The notes under the pieces: generated by a model | Seen by the model: the letters and a program-made list of their open reading frames with translations, nothing else | Databases searched by the model: none | Told to the model about the DNA's origin: nothing | In this document: positions 18,214 to 27,200 of the stretch, in pieces | Layout of the letters: each line of letters begins with the position of its first letter | Position numbering within the stretch: position 1 is the stretch's first letter | Position numbers and translations under genes: made by a program | Origin: Actinocatenispora sera | Lineage (GTDB): Bacteria; Actinomycetota; Actinomycetes; Mycobacteriales; Micromonosporaceae | Length of the DNA stretch: 64,000 bases | Direction of reading: 5' to 3' | Assembly (NCBI RefSeq): GCF_018324685.1 | Contig: NZ_AP023354.1 | Coordinates: forward strand, 4,278,001-4,342,000

Positions 18214-18780
18214 CCCGGCCGGCACGGTGCCCGGTGCGGGCAACTCCTCCAACGCCAGCCCGTTGGACAGCCCGATCGCGAGCAGCACCAGTTCGCGGGC
18301 TGGCGCGGGGTCGGTGATCCCGGCGTCGCCGAGCAGGTCGGCCACCGCGCTCGTCAGCGAGGTCAGCAGCTCCCGTCGGTACTCGACGAAGCGGCGGCGG
18401 GTGGGCTCGTCCCGCAGCGCGCGTAGCCAGTACTCCAAGAACAGCAGTTGCCACTCGCGGTTGCCGGCCATCGCCGCCGTCAGCCGGTCGCCGGCCGCGC
18501 GCACCAGGTCGCCGGGGTCCGCCGGCGGATCGGCGGACAGCTCGGTGACCAGCGCGGTCCGGGTCGCGATCTGTTCGTCCAGCAGCGCGAAGAACAGCTC
18601 GTCCTTGCTGCCGAAGTTGGAGTAGACGGCGCCCTTGGTGAACCCGGCCGCGGCCGCGACCTCGTCGATGCTTGCGGCGGCGAAGCCGCGGTCGGCGAAG
18701 ACCCGGGCGGCGGCGGCGAGGACCCGGTCGCGTACCTCATGGCGTGGGGTGCGGCGCTGGCGGGGCTTGACGGTGGCCAT
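18157..18780 (-). CDS. TetR-family regulator, 207 aa
   Basis: The N-terminal DNA-binding domain covers residues about 15-60 (DRVLAAAARVFADRGFAAAS, then AAGFTKGAVYSNFGSKDELF). A C-terminal helical domain of ordinary length follows (TetR_C-like, with WQLLFLEYWLRALRDEP). It is divergent from the amidohydrolase gene at 18838, and a long inverted repeat (18789-18821) lies directly upstream of its ATG, so it very probably controls itself and that gene. Its 3' end overlaps that of the MFS gene by 57 bp. The arrangement leaves open whether the MFS gene is also a target. Confidence 0.87.
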   Translation of the reverse strand: MATVKPRQRRTPRHEVRDRVLAAAARVFADRGFAAASIDEVAAAAGFTKGAVYSNFGSKDELFFALLDEQIATRTALVTELSADPPADPGDLVRAAGDRLTAAMAGNREWQLLFLEYWLRALRDEPTRRRFVEYRRELLTSLTSAVADLLGDAGITDPAPARELVLLAIGLSNGLALEELPAPGTVPAGLLGDALAAYLVRPRPAAR

Positions 18781-18788
18781 GGCAAGAG

Positions 18789-18821
18789 GATACTGCTCGG
18801 TATTGGATACCGATCAGTATC
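18789..18821. promoter_or_regulatory. 33-bp inverted repeat, probable TetR operator
   Basis: GATACTGCTCGGTAT and ATACCGATCAGTATC flank a TGG centre and pair at 14 of 15 positions. It lies between the divergent starts of TetR (18780) and the amidohydrolase (18838), 8 and 16 bases from each. Confidence 0.75.
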
Positions 18822-18837
18822 GAGTTGCGAGGTGGCG

Positions 18838-20637
18838 ATGTCCGACCACGAGCTGGTGATCCGCGGCGGGCTGGTGTTCGACGGCGCCGGCTCCGATCCG
18901 GTACGTGCCGACCTTGGTGTCACCGCCGACCGCATCACCGCGATCAGCCCGGTACCGCTGCCGCCCGCGCCACGTGAGCTCGACGGCACGGGCAGGTGGG
19001 TACTGCCGGGCCTGCTCGACGTGCACACCCACTACGACGCCGAGGTACTGGTCGAGCCGGGTCTCGGTGAGTCGGTCCGGCACGGGGTGACCACGGTGCT
19101 GATCGGCAACTGCTCGCTGTCCACCGTGTACGCCGACGCGCAGGACTGCGCGGACCTGTTCGCCCGGGTGGAGGCGGTGCCGTGGGAGGCCGTGCACGAT
19201 GCGGTCAAGCGGCACCGTGACTGGGCCGACCCCGCCTCGTACCTGGCCGCGCTGGGCGCCCGGCCGCTCGGCGCCAACGTGGCCGCCCTGATCGGCCACT
19301 CCGACCTGCGGGTCGCGGTGCTGGGCCTGGCGCGCGCAGTCGATGCCACCCAACGGCCCAGTGGAGCCGAACTGGCCGCGATGCGCGAGAAGCTCACCGC
19401 GGCACTGGACGCCGGATTCGCCGGGCTGTCCACCATCCGCAGCAGCTTCTCCAAGCTCGACGGGGTGCGCTACCCGGCCCGGCAACTGCCGTCCACGTAC
19501 GCCACCTGGCGCGAGTACGGGGCGCTCAACGCGATCCTGCGGGACCGGGGGCGTGTCCTGCAGTGCACGCCGAACCTGACCCGCCGGGCCGAGGTCGCCC
19601 GGTTCTTCGCCCAGAGCGCCGGGCTTCTGCACCGCACGCCGCTGCACACCTCCTTGCTGTCGGCGGCCGACATCAAGGCGAACCCGGGCCTGATCCGGTT
19701 GCTGACCGCGGCCACCCGGGCGGCGAACCGGCTGGGGCGCTGCGACGTGCGCTGGCAGCACCTGCCCGTCCCGTTCGAGGTGTACGCGGACGGGGTCGAC
19801 CTGGTGGTCTTCGAGGAGTTCGGCTCCGGCGCGGCGGCGCTGAACGTCCGTGACGAGATCGCCCGTGGCCGGCTGCTCGCCGACGAGGATTACCGACGCT
19901 GGTTCCGGCGCGACTGCGCGAAGCGGTTCGGCGCCCGGGTGTGGCACCGGGACCTGTCCGACGCCGAGATCGTCGGCTGCCCGGACGACTCGGTGGTCGG
20001 TCTCTCGTTCGCCGACGTCGGCGCCAGGCGGCGGATCGCCGCGACCGACGCGTTTTTGGACCTCGTGGTGGCGCACGGCCCGGCGTTGCGCTGGCGCACC
20101 ACCATCGCCAACCACCGGCCGGCGGTGCTGGACCGGATCGCGCGCAGTCCGCAGATCCAGCTCGGCTTCGCCGACTCCGGCGCGCACCTGCGCAACATGG
20201 CCTTCTACAACCACGGACTGCGGCTGCTGCAGCGGGTGTACCGGGCGCAGCGGTCCGGCGCGCCGTTCCTGCCACTGCCGGCCGCCGTGCACCGGCTCAC
20301 CGGCGAGCTCGGCGACTGGTACGGGATCGACGCCGGGCACCTGCGCGTGGGCGGCCGCGCCGACGTCGCGGTGCTGGACCCGGCCGGGGTCGCGGACCTG
20401 CCGCAGGAGTACCACGAGGAGCCGATGCCGGCGTTCGGCGGGTTGCGCCGGATGGTCAACCGCAACGACGACGCGGTCGCCGCAACGGTGGTCGGTGGCC
20501 GAGTGGTGTACGAGTACGGGCGGTTCGCCGAAGGTTTCGGGACCACCCTGCGGGCCGGTCGGGTGCTGCCGGCGAGCCGGGGCGTGGCACCGCGGCCGCC
20601 ACGATCCGGGTGTGGGACGGGCGGTATCACGGGGTGA
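18838..20637 (+). CDS. Amidohydrolase, D-aminoacylase/N-acyl-D-amino-acid deacylase-like, 599 aa
   Basis: The urease-superfamily metal hydrolase has the typical entry LVIRGGLVFDGAGSDPVRADLGV, the zinc motif DVHTHYDAEV (His63, His65), the conserved GNCSLSTVYADA, and the later metal aspartate region FADSGAHLRNMAFYNHGLRLL. C-terminal composite-domain sequences (GHLRVGGRADVAVLDP) close the fold. It most resembles the mycobacterial D-amino-acid aminohydrolase group, and would cleave N-acyl-D-amino acids or related cyclic amides in the cytosol. The ATG at 18838 has GAGGTGG upstream. It is divergent from a TetR gene with a shared operator, so it is probably substrate-induced. Confidence 0.82.
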   Translation: MSDHELVIRGGLVFDGAGSDPVRADLGVTADRITAISPVPLPPAPRELDGTGRWVLPGLLDVHTHYDAEVLVEPGLGESVRHGVTTVLIGNCSLSTVYADAQDCADLFARVEAVPWEAVHDAVKRHRDWADPASYLAALGARPLGANVAALIGHSDLRVAVLGLARAVDATQRPSGAELAAMREKLTAALDAGFAGLSTIRSSFSKLDGVRYPARQLPSTYATWREYGALNAILRDRGRVLQCTPNLTRRAEVARFFAQSAGLLHRTPLHTSLLSAADIKANPGLIRLLTAATRAANRLGRCDVRWQHLPVPFEVYADGVDLVVFEEFGSGAAALNVRDEIARGRLLADEDYRRWFRRDCAKRFGARVWHRDLSDAEIVGCPDDSVVGLSFADVGARRRIAATDAFLDLVVAHGPALRWRTTIANHRPAVLDRIARSPQIQLGFADSGAHLRNMAFYNHGLRLLQRVYRAQRSGAPFLPLPAAVHRLTGELGDWYGIDAGHLRVGGRADVAVLDPAGVADLPQEYHEEPMPAFGGLRRMVNRNDDAVAATVVGGRVVYEYGRFAEGFGTTLRAGRVLPASRGVAPRPPRSGCGTGGITG

Positions 20638-20692
20638 GAACCGGTCCCCGCCGGTCGCGGTGGGACGCCCGGCACCGCGTACGTTGCCGGGC

Positions 20693-21508
20693 ATGACGAC
20701 GGGGGACGCGCCGGTGCTGCGGATGTCGGAGGTGGACCTGGTCCGCGACGGCAACCTGCTGCTCGACGCGGTGTCGCTGACCGTACGGGCCGGGGAGCAC
20801 TGGGCGCTGCTCGGCGCGAACGGTGCCGGCAAGTCCACCATGCTCAGCCTGCTCGGCGCGCAGGTGCACCCGACCCGGGGCCGCGTCGAGGTGCTCGGCC
20901 GGCGGCTGGGCCGCGTCGACCTGCGCTGGCTGCGTACCCAGTTGGGTCACGTCGATCCGCGACACCGCCCCGGCGCCCCGCTGTCGCTGCTGGAGGTGGT
21001 ACTGACCGGGGTGACGAACACGGTCGAGCCGGTGCCGCGGTGGCGACCCAGCGACGCGCAGCTCGCCCGGGCGCGCCGGCTGGTCGACGATCTCGGCCTC
21101 CGCCACCGGGTGGACGCGCGCTGGCCCACCCTGTCGCAGGGCGAGCGGGGCCGGGCTCTGATCGCCCGGGCGCTGGTCGCCGAGCCGAAGCTGCTGCTGC
21201 TCGACGAGCCGGCGACCGGCCTCGACCTGGCCGCCCGCGAGCAGCTGCTGGAGAGCCTGGATGCGTTGCGGCACACCGATCCCTGGCTGTCCACCGTCCT
21301 GGTCACCCATCATCTCGAGGAGCTGCCGGCCAGCACCACCCATGCGGCTCTGATCCGGGCCGGCCGGCTGGTCGCCGCCGGGCCGGTGGCGGAGGTGCTG
21401 CGCACCGAGCCCGTCAGCGCCTGCTTCGACCACCCGGTCCGGATCGACCGGGTGGACGGTCGCTGGACCGCGCGTGCCGGCCGGAGCGTCGCGCCGGCAC
21501 GGTGCTGA
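20693..21508 (+). CDS. ABC transporter ATP-binding protein (ModF/YlmA-like), 271 aa
   Basis: All ABC motifs are intact: Walker A GANGAGKST at 41-49, signature LSQGERGRAL, Walker B LLLLDEPATGLD, and the switch histidine in VLVTHHLEELPAS. No permease gene is adjacent; the upstream amidohydrolase ends 55 bp before it and the downstream gene is convergent. The family includes stand-alone ATPases annotated as molybdenum- or iron-complex importers. The ATG at 20693 follows a TACGTT -10-like element by seven bases and has no good ribosome binding site, so the mRNA may be leaderless. Confidence 0.83.
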   Translation: MTTGDAPVLRMSEVDLVRDGNLLLDAVSLTVRAGEHWALLGANGAGKSTMLSLLGAQVHPTRGRVEVLGRRLGRVDLRWLRTQLGHVDPRHRPGAPLSLLEVVLTGVTNTVEPVPRWRPSDAQLARARRLVDDLGLRHRVDARWPTLSQGERGRALIARALVAEPKLLLLDEPATGLDLAAREQLLESLDALRHTDPWLSTVLVTHHLEELPASTTHAALIRAGRLVAAGPVAEVLRTEPVSACFDHPVRIDRVDGRWTARAGRSVAPARC

Positions 21509-21613
21509 CCGCCGCCGGCGGATACCCGGCCGCGGAGGGTCGCCGGGCTCGGCGGCCCGAGTCGGCCGCACCGGACACACCGCCGCGGAGGGCGTCAGGG
21601 GCGCCGACCACGG

Positions 21614-23998
21614 TCAATCCGCGTCGGGGCCGGCCGGTGGGGACGCGCTGCTGGCATGCAGAGCCCGGATGGCGTCCTGGGCCCGCTGGGCCTCGAAGCG
21701 GTCGCCGATGCGTTCGCACAGCCGCAGCGCGCGGGTGTGGCTGGCGAGCGCCTCGTCCCGGCGGCCGACACCGGCCAGCGCGACGCCGTACGTGTTCAGC
21801 GCGGTGATCAGGTCGAGGTAGCCGGGCAGCGACTCGAACATCCGCACGGCCCGCTCGGCCCACCGCACCGCGCCGGCGAAGTCCTGCCGACGCAGGTGCA
21901 CGACGGCGAGGTTCTCGTACACCGAGCACTCGTCCCGGCGGTCGTGGGTGCCGCGCGAGACGGTCAGCGCCTGGTGCAGAGCCGCTTCCGCCTGGTCCAG
22001 CTCGCCGAGGCGGGCGAGCGCGAAGCTCAGGTTCGCCCAGTGCCGGCCCAGCGGTGGGGTGAGCCCGAAGCAGCGGGTGTGCTCGTCGATCTGCTGCCGG
22101 TGCAGCTCCGCCGCCTCGTCGAAGCTGCCGAGCTTGCCGGCGGCGATCCCCAGCGTGCTGGTGGCCGCCTCCACCGCTCGTTCGGCCTCCGGCAGGACCT
22201 CGCGGGCCCGGGTGAGCTGCCGGTACGCCTCGTCGTAGTGGCCGAGCTGGCACAGGGTGCGGCCGATCCGGGCCTCGGCCCGGGCCGCCCCGAGCGGGTC
22301 GCCGGCCGCCTCGGCGCGGGCGTGCGCGAGTCGGTGCACGTCGAGCGCCTCGGCCCAGTGCCCCTGCCGGCTCAGGTACTGGTCGAGCAGGGTGGCGAGC
22401 GCGAGCACCTGCGGCGTCGACGCGCCGGGCCGGTGCAGCGCCGCGCAGATGTTCGGCAGCTCGGTGTCGTACCAGCCGAGCGCCTGCGCCGCGGTGGCGA
22501 ACCGCGGTGCGGCCGGCGCGGCCGGTACCCCCACCTCGCGGCTGTCGTCCGGGAACGCCGACCGGCGCGCCTGCGCCGCGGCGACGAGGTAGTGGTCGAG
22601 CAGCCGGTGCAGCGCGGCGTCGCGGTCGACGGGCCGCTCGCCGGTCTGGTCGTCGGCGAGCTCGCCGGCGTACGCCCGGGTCAGGTCGTGCATCGCGTAC
22701 CGGTTCTGGCCGGTCGGTTCGAGCAGGTGGCTGCGGGCCAGCACGTTCAGCAGCTGCCGGGCCCGGGTCGGCGGTCCGTCGGTCAGCGCCGCCATCGCGT
22801 GCAGGTCCAGGTCGCGGCCCGGGTAGCCGCCCAGTACCCGGAAGGCGTGCCGGGCGTCCGCCGGCAGCCGGGCGCACGATGCGGCGAACACCGCCCGCAG
22901 CGAGGTGTCGGCGTCGGCGGTCGCGTCCAGGTAGGCCAGCGCGCCGTGCGATTCGAGGTCGCGGATCAGCTCGGTGAGCGGCAGGTCGGGTTGGGCGCTC
23001 ACCACCTCGGCGGCCACCCGCATGGCCAGCGGCAGCCGCCCGCAGCGCGCGGCGAGCCGGGTCAGCGCCGGCCGCTGGGCGGCGGGAGGCTCACCGAGTG
23101 CACCGGTGAGCAGCGCCGTGGCCTCGCCGGCCGACAACGGCCGGAGCACGGTACGCCGCGCCCCGTCCCGGGCGACCAGCCCGGCCAGCGCGTTGCGGCT
23201 GGTGACCACGGTCATGCAGGCGGCATCGCCGGGCAGCAGCACCCGGACGCAGTCGGCGGAGTGCGCGTTGTCCAGTACCAGCAGGATCTGCCGGTCGGCG
23301 AGCAGGCTGCGCAGCAGCGCAGCGCGTTCCGGCTCGCCGCCGGGGATCGGTGCATCCACCGGCAGCAGCCCGCGCAGCAGCTGACCCAGCGCCGCCGCGG
23401 GCGTCACCGGGTCGCTGCCGTCGAAGCCGTGCAGGTTGATCCAGAGTTGGCCGCCCGGGAACCGGGACGCCGCGCGGTGCGCCCAGTGGCCGACCAGCCC
23501 GGTCTTGCCGACCCCGCCCATGCCGCAGACCAGTGCCAGCCGGGCGGTGTCCGGTGCGACCGACACCGCGTCGAGTGCGGCGAGCGCGTCCGCCCGCCCG
23601 ACGAAGCCGGGCACGTCGGCGGGCAGCTGCCGCGGCACCACCCGGTGCTGCTCGACCGCCTCGGTCGGCTGCTCGGGCGTGCTGGCCCGGCGCCAGGCAG
23701 CCTCCCAGCAGGCCAACCGGGTCGGGTCGACCCCCAGCGCCAGCAGGGTGTGCCGCAGCACCGTCAGCGCCGGTGGGTGTGCCCGCTGCGGGCTGAACGC
23801 GTCGGCGATCGTGGACCGGGGCAGGCCGCAGCGCTTCGCCAGCTGGGCGAACGACGGGTTGCCGGCGGTGACCTTGGCGCGGTGCAGTTCCCGGGCCAGC
23901 GTGGCGACGTCGGTGACCGCGGCGAGGTCGTCGGCGGTGGCTTCGGGCGGGCCGGCGGGATCCGGCCGGTGTTGCGGGACCGCGGCTGGACTGGACAC
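21614..23998 (-). CDS. AfsR-like STAND regulator (HTH, NB-ARC, TPR), 794 aa
   Basis: Residues about 45-100 form a helix-turn-helix-like region (SFAQLAKRCGLPRSTIADAF). From 130 an NB-ARC ATPase follows: GFVGRADALAALD, P-loop GMGGVGKT at 159-166, Walker B ILLVLDNAHSAD near 240, and the GLPL-like segment CGRLPLAMRVAAE. A winged-helix part and at least six TPR-like repeats (for example WAEALDVHRLAHARAEAAGD) complete the chain. Such ATP-dependent switches regulate secondary metabolism or stress genes in actinomycetes. The GTG at 23998 has GGAGG nearby. It is divergent from the secreted NlpC/P60 gene, which may be its target. Confidence 0.88.
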   Translation of the reverse strand: MSSPAAVPQHRPDPAGPPEATADDLAAVTDVATLARELHRAKVTAGNPSFAQLAKRCGLPRSTIADAFSPQRAHPPALTVLRHTLLALGVDPTRLACWEAAWRRASTPEQPTEAVEQHRVVPRQLPADVPGFVGRADALAALDAVSVAPDTARLALVCGMGGVGKTGLVGHWAHRAASRFPGGQLWINLHGFDGSDPVTPAAALGQLLRGLLPVDAPIPGGEPERAALLRSLLADRQILLVLDNAHSADCVRVLLPGDAACMTVVTSRNALAGLVARDGARRTVLRPLSAGEATALLTGALGEPPAAQRPALTRLAARCGRLPLAMRVAAEVVSAQPDLPLTELIRDLESHGALAYLDATADADTSLRAVFAASCARLPADARHAFRVLGGYPGRDLDLHAMAALTDGPPTRARQLLNVLARSHLLEPTGQNRYAMHDLTRAYAGELADDQTGERPVDRDAALHRLLDHYLVAAAQARRSAFPDDSREVGVPAAPAAPRFATAAQALGWYDTELPNICAALHRPGASTPQVLALATLLDQYLSRQGHWAEALDVHRLAHARAEAAGDPLGAARAEARIGRTLCQLGHYDEAYRQLTRAREVLPEAERAVEAATSTLGIAAGKLGSFDEAAELHRQQIDEHTRCFGLTPPLGRHWANLSFALARLGELDQAEAALHQALTVSRGTHDRRDECSVYENLAVVHLRRQDFAGAVRWAERAVRMFESLPGYLDLITALNTYGVALAGVGRRDEALASHTRALRLCERIGDRFEAQRAQDAIRALHASSASPPAGPDAD

Positions 23999-24125
23999 GC
24001 GCCACCTCCGACCTCGTACGGATCCGTCCGGGATCATCCGAAGATCTAGACCGGACTTTATGAGCCTGATTGCCTGGGTGCCAGCCCCGTTCGGGCAGAT
24101 CTCTCGTTCGGAGGAGATGGTGCAC

Positions 24126-25001
24126 ATGCCTGAATCAGCCCGTCCCCGTACCCTGACCGCCCGGATCCTGGTGCTCGCCGTTCTCGGCACGCTGGCCGCG
24201 TCGTTCTTCGCGGTCGTCTCGCCGCTGGCCACCACCGCCGCGCACGCGTCGTCGATCGGCGGGAGCATCACCCGCTCCGAGGTGATGGCGCGGGCCCGTG
24301 ACTGGCTGGACAAGAACGTCCAGTACAGCCAGAGCTCGTACCACCAGGATCCGAGCCACAGCAAGACGTACCGGCAGGACTGCTCCGGCTTCGTCTCCAT
24401 GGCCTGGCACCTGGGCTCCAGCCGGACCACGTGGACGCTGCCGGACGTCAGTACGAAGATCTCCAAGAGCAACCTGATGGCGGGCGACATCCTCGACGAC
24501 CCCAACAACCACACCGCGATGTTCGAGAAGTGGATCGACAAGAGCGCGGGCACGTTCTGGGTGATCGAGGAGGCCAACCCGACCAACGACATGCTCCACT
24601 ACAAGTGGAGCCTCAGCGGGCACACCGGCTACGGCGCGTACCGCTACAACAAGATCGTCAACGACCACACGGCCGGCCACCCCAACACCTACGCACCGAC
24701 CACGGTGTGCGGTGCCGGCTACTACTACATCGGGATGCACAACCTCGGGTACGCGACGATCTACCTGTCCTGGAACGGCTCGACCAAGAAGAACTGCGTG
24801 GTGACCCTGGCGCACAACGCGTACGGCTCGAAGTCGATGGGCGCCCATCTCGCCGTGCAGAACGGTACGTCCGGATCGGACACCGGCAGCTACGTCTCGT
24901 ACGCGGGGCCGGTGCGCAAGTACGCGCCCTCGGCCTGCGTGAAGTGGGGCGGCAGCTACCAGAGCTCCTCGTGGACCAGCGCGTGGAGCCACTGCGGCTG
25001 A
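24126..25001 (+). CDS. Secreted NlpC/P60-like protein with SapA-like C-terminal domain, 291 aa
   Basis: A signal peptide spans residues 1-41 (hydrophobic core ILVLAVLGTLAASFFAVV, cleavage likely after A-H-A). The next domain has YRQDCSGFVSMAWHL with Cys86 and NNHTAMFEKW with His129, the catalytic pair of an NlpC/P60-like cysteine peptidase. The last roughly 100 residues, with two cysteines and SGSDTGSYVSYAGPVRKYAP, resemble the spore-associated protein A domain of streptomycetes. GAGGAG at 24111-24116 could also serve a GTG at 24120. The gene is divergent from the STAND regulator across an unusually AT-rich stretch. An exported wall- or spore-associated enzyme is inferred. Confidence 0.75.
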   Translation: MPESARPRTLTARILVLAVLGTLAASFFAVVSPLATTAAHASSIGGSITRSEVMARARDWLDKNVQYSQSSYHQDPSHSKTYRQDCSGFVSMAWHLGSSRTTWTLPDVSTKISKSNLMAGDILDDPNNHTAMFEKWIDKSAGTFWVIEEANPTNDMLHYKWSLSGHTGYGAYRYNKIVNDHTAGHPNTYAPTTVCGAGYYYIGMHNLGYATIYLSWNGSTKKNCVVTLAHNAYGSKSMGAHLAVQNGTSGSDTGSYVSYAGPVRKYAPSACVKWGGSYQSSSWTSAWSHCG

Positions 25002-25066
25002 TCGACCGGTAGCGCGTCGGTCCCGGGCTCGTCCGGTTCACCCGGGCGTGCCCGGGACCGGTCGTG

Positions 25067-25981
25067 TCAGCGTGCGCACGAACGTGTAGTGGCCGCCGGG
25101 CCGATCCGCCCGATGCCCTCGGCGGTGAGGAAGGCGCGGGTGGCGGCGCTGGGGTCGCGGTCGGTGGTGGTGGCGATCGCGGTGCGCCACACCGGTGCGG
25201 TACCGGCGACCGGGACGAACCGCGCGCTGGTCTGCTTGTGCCGGAACGACTCCGGTACCAGCGCCACGCCGAGGCCCTGGGCGACCAGGTCGAGCAGCGT
25301 GTGCACGTCGTTGACCTCCAGCGCGACCCGCCGGGACAGCCCGGCGCGCCGCAGCGCGTGGTCGGTCACGTCGCGGGTGACCCACCCGGGCGCGAAGTCC
25401 ACGTACGTCTCGGTGTCGAGTTCGGCCAGCGCCACCGCGCCGGCGGCACCGAGCGGGTGGCCGGGCGCGCAGGCGAGCACCATCGGCTGCTGCTCCAACG
25501 GGGTGAGGGTGACCGCGGCGGCCGAGCCGTCCGGCGGCTCGGACACGAACGCGAGGTCCAGCGCACCACCACGTACCTGGTCGATCAGGTCGGGTGAGCT
25601 GCCCTGGCGCAGCGCGATCCGTACGCCCGGGTGGGCGGTCCGGAACCGGCCGAGGGCGCGGGGCAGGTCGATGCCGCCGAGGCACTGGATCGTGCCGACG
25701 GCGAGGTTGCCGCGCAGCAGACCCTGCACCGCGGCGACCGCCTCGCGCGCCGCGGTGACGGTGTGCAGGGTGCGGCGGGCCTCGGCGAGCAGCGCCCGGC
25801 CGGCCTCGGTCAGCTCCACCCGCCGGGTCGAGCGGACGAACAGCGCGGCGCCGAGGTCGCGCTCCAGTGCCCGGATCGACGCGGACAGTCCGGACTGGGC
25901 GACGTGCATCCGGGCCGCGGCGCGGGTGAAGTGCCGTTCCTCGGCGACGGCCACGAAGTACTCGATCTGGCGCAGCTCCAT
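25067..25981 (-). CDS. LysR-family regulator, 304 aa
   Basis: The N-terminus MELRQIEYFVAVAEERHFTR is diagnostic, followed by the HTH (RAAARMHVAQSGLSASIRALERDL) and a two-lobed effector domain starting near residue 90 (LAVGTIQCLGGIDLPRALGRF). ATG 25981 is used; an in-frame start two codons earlier adds nothing. It is divergent from an aldo-keto reductase gene at 26124, the usual arrangement for a LysR activator and its target. The shared region contains CTGTT/AACAG arms at 26041-26060 with LysR-like spacing. The inducer cannot be predicted. Confidence 0.9.
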   Translation of the reverse strand: MELRQIEYFVAVAEERHFTRAAARMHVAQSGLSASIRALERDLGAALFVRSTRRVELTEAGRALLAEARRTLHTVTAAREAVAAVQGLLRGNLAVGTIQCLGGIDLPRALGRFRTAHPGVRIALRQGSSPDLIDQVRGGALDLAFVSEPPDGSAAAVTLTPLEQQPMVLACAPGHPLGAAGAVALAELDTETYVDFAPGWVTRDVTDHALRRAGLSRRVALEVNDVHTLLDLVAQGLGVALVPESFRHKQTSARFVPVAGTAPVWRTAIATTTDRDPSAATRAFLTAEGIGRIGPAATTRSCAR

Positions 25982-26123
25982 CAACACTCCCGCGCACCGC
26001 GCGAATCAGCAGCGGTGGTGATCGATCGCATCGTTTTCTTCTGTTGGACAGCTCAAACAGCCGGGACCAAAGTACAACGGAGGGCGGCGGCCACCCGGGT
26101 CGCGGGGGAGCAGGAGGCGAAGC

Positions 26124-27143
26124 ATGCAGTACCGGACGCTGGGCGGGACCGGCACCGTGGTGTCGACGATGTGTCTGGGCACGATGACCTTCGGTGCGGA
26201 GAGCAGCGAGGAGGTGGCGCACGCGCAGCTGGACTTCTACCTGGAGCAGGGCGGCAACTTCGTCGACACCGCGAACGTCTACTCGCGCGGCGTCTCCGAG
26301 GAGATCATCGGTCGCTGGTTCGCCAAGCGACCCGGCGCCCGCGACGCCGTGGTGCTCGCCACCAAGGGCCGCTTTCCGATGGGCGAGGGCAAGAACGACC
26401 TGGGGTTGAGCCGGGTCAACCTGACCCGCGCGCTGGACGCGAGCCTGAGCCGGCTGGGCACCGACGCGATCGACCTGTACCAGGCGCACGCGTTCGATGC
26501 GCTCACGCCGCTTCCGGAGACGCTGCGGTTCTTCGACGACGCGGTACGCGCCGGCAAGATCCGCTACGTCGGGGTGAGCAATTTCCTCGGCTGGCAGTTG
26601 CAGAAGGCAGCGCTGCTGACCGAGTTCCTGCATCTCGCGCCGATCGTCACCCTGCAACCGCAGTACAATCTGCTCGTTCGCGACATCGAGTTCGAACTGG
26701 TCGATGTGTGCCGCAACGAGAACATCGGCATCCTGCCCTGGTCGCCGCTCGGTGGCGGCTGGCTGACCGGCAAGTACCAGCGCGACACCACGCCGACCGG
26801 CGCGACCCGGCTGGGGGAGAACCCGGAGCGCGGCCAGGAGGCGTACCAGCGGCGCAACGATCAGGAGCGCACCTGGCGGGTGGTGGACGCGGTGCGGTCG
26901 GTGGCCGAGGAGCGCGGCGTGTCGATGGCGCAGGTGGCGCTCGCCTGGCTGCGCGACCGGCCGGCGGTGACCTCGGTGATTCTCGGCGCCCGTACGGTCG
27001 AGCAGCTCACCGACAACCTGGCCGCGGACGACCTGCGGCTGTCCGAGCGGGAGCAGCAGACGCTCACCGATGCGAGCGCGCCGGTGATGGCGGACTACCC
27101 GTACGGCGCTCCCGGCGTGCATCAGCGCCACCGCGACCTGTGA
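26124..27143 (+). CDS. Aldo-keto reductase, 339 aa
   Basis: An NADPH-dependent oxidoreductase of the AKR superfamily (YajO/AKR11-like). The catalytic tetrad is visible as Asp48 and Tyr53 in FVDTANVYSRG, Lys81 in VLATKGRF, and His in DLYQAHAFD. The cofactor region VILGARTVEQLTDNLAA near the end is also conserved. ATG 26124 has AGGAGG seven bases upstream. It is divergent from a LysR regulator that probably controls it, and it ends just before a hairpin terminator at 27168-27196. The likely substrate is an aldehyde or ketone, not identifiable here. Confidence 0.92.
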   Translation: MQYRTLGGTGTVVSTMCLGTMTFGAESSEEVAHAQLDFYLEQGGNFVDTANVYSRGVSEEIIGRWFAKRPGARDAVVLATKGRFPMGEGKNDLGLSRVNLTRALDASLSRLGTDAIDLYQAHAFDALTPLPETLRFFDDAVRAGKIRYVGVSNFLGWQLQKAALLTEFLHLAPIVTLQPQYNLLVRDIEFELVDVCRNENIGILPWSPLGGGWLTGKYQRDTTPTGATRLGENPERGQEAYQRRNDQERTWRVVDAVRSVAEERGVSMAQVALAWLRDRPAVTSVILGARTVEQLTDNLAADDLRLSEREQQTLTDASAPVMADYPYGAPGVHQRHRDL

Positions 27144-27167
27144 CGGCCGAAGCCGGCTGAACGACCC

Positions 27168-27196
27168 CGCCCCGGACCGTTCGACGATCCGGGGCG
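27168..27196. terminator. Hairpin terminator of the aldo-keto reductase gene
   Basis: CGCCCCGGA (27168-27176) pairs with TCCGGGGCG (27188-27196), a perfect 9-bp stem with an 11-nt loop, 25 bases after the stop. Confidence 0.75.
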
Positions 27197-27200
27197 TGAT

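Noticed and set aside
21614-25001. AfsR-like regulator as a marker of a secondary-metabolite cluster
   Set aside because: No polyketide, non-ribosomal peptide, terpene or RiPP core gene occurs in the surrounding 20 kb.
26041-26060. CTGTT/AACAG arms as a confirmed LysR site
   Set aside because: Only five paired bases support it, so it is mentioned with the LysR gene but not listed as a separate feature.
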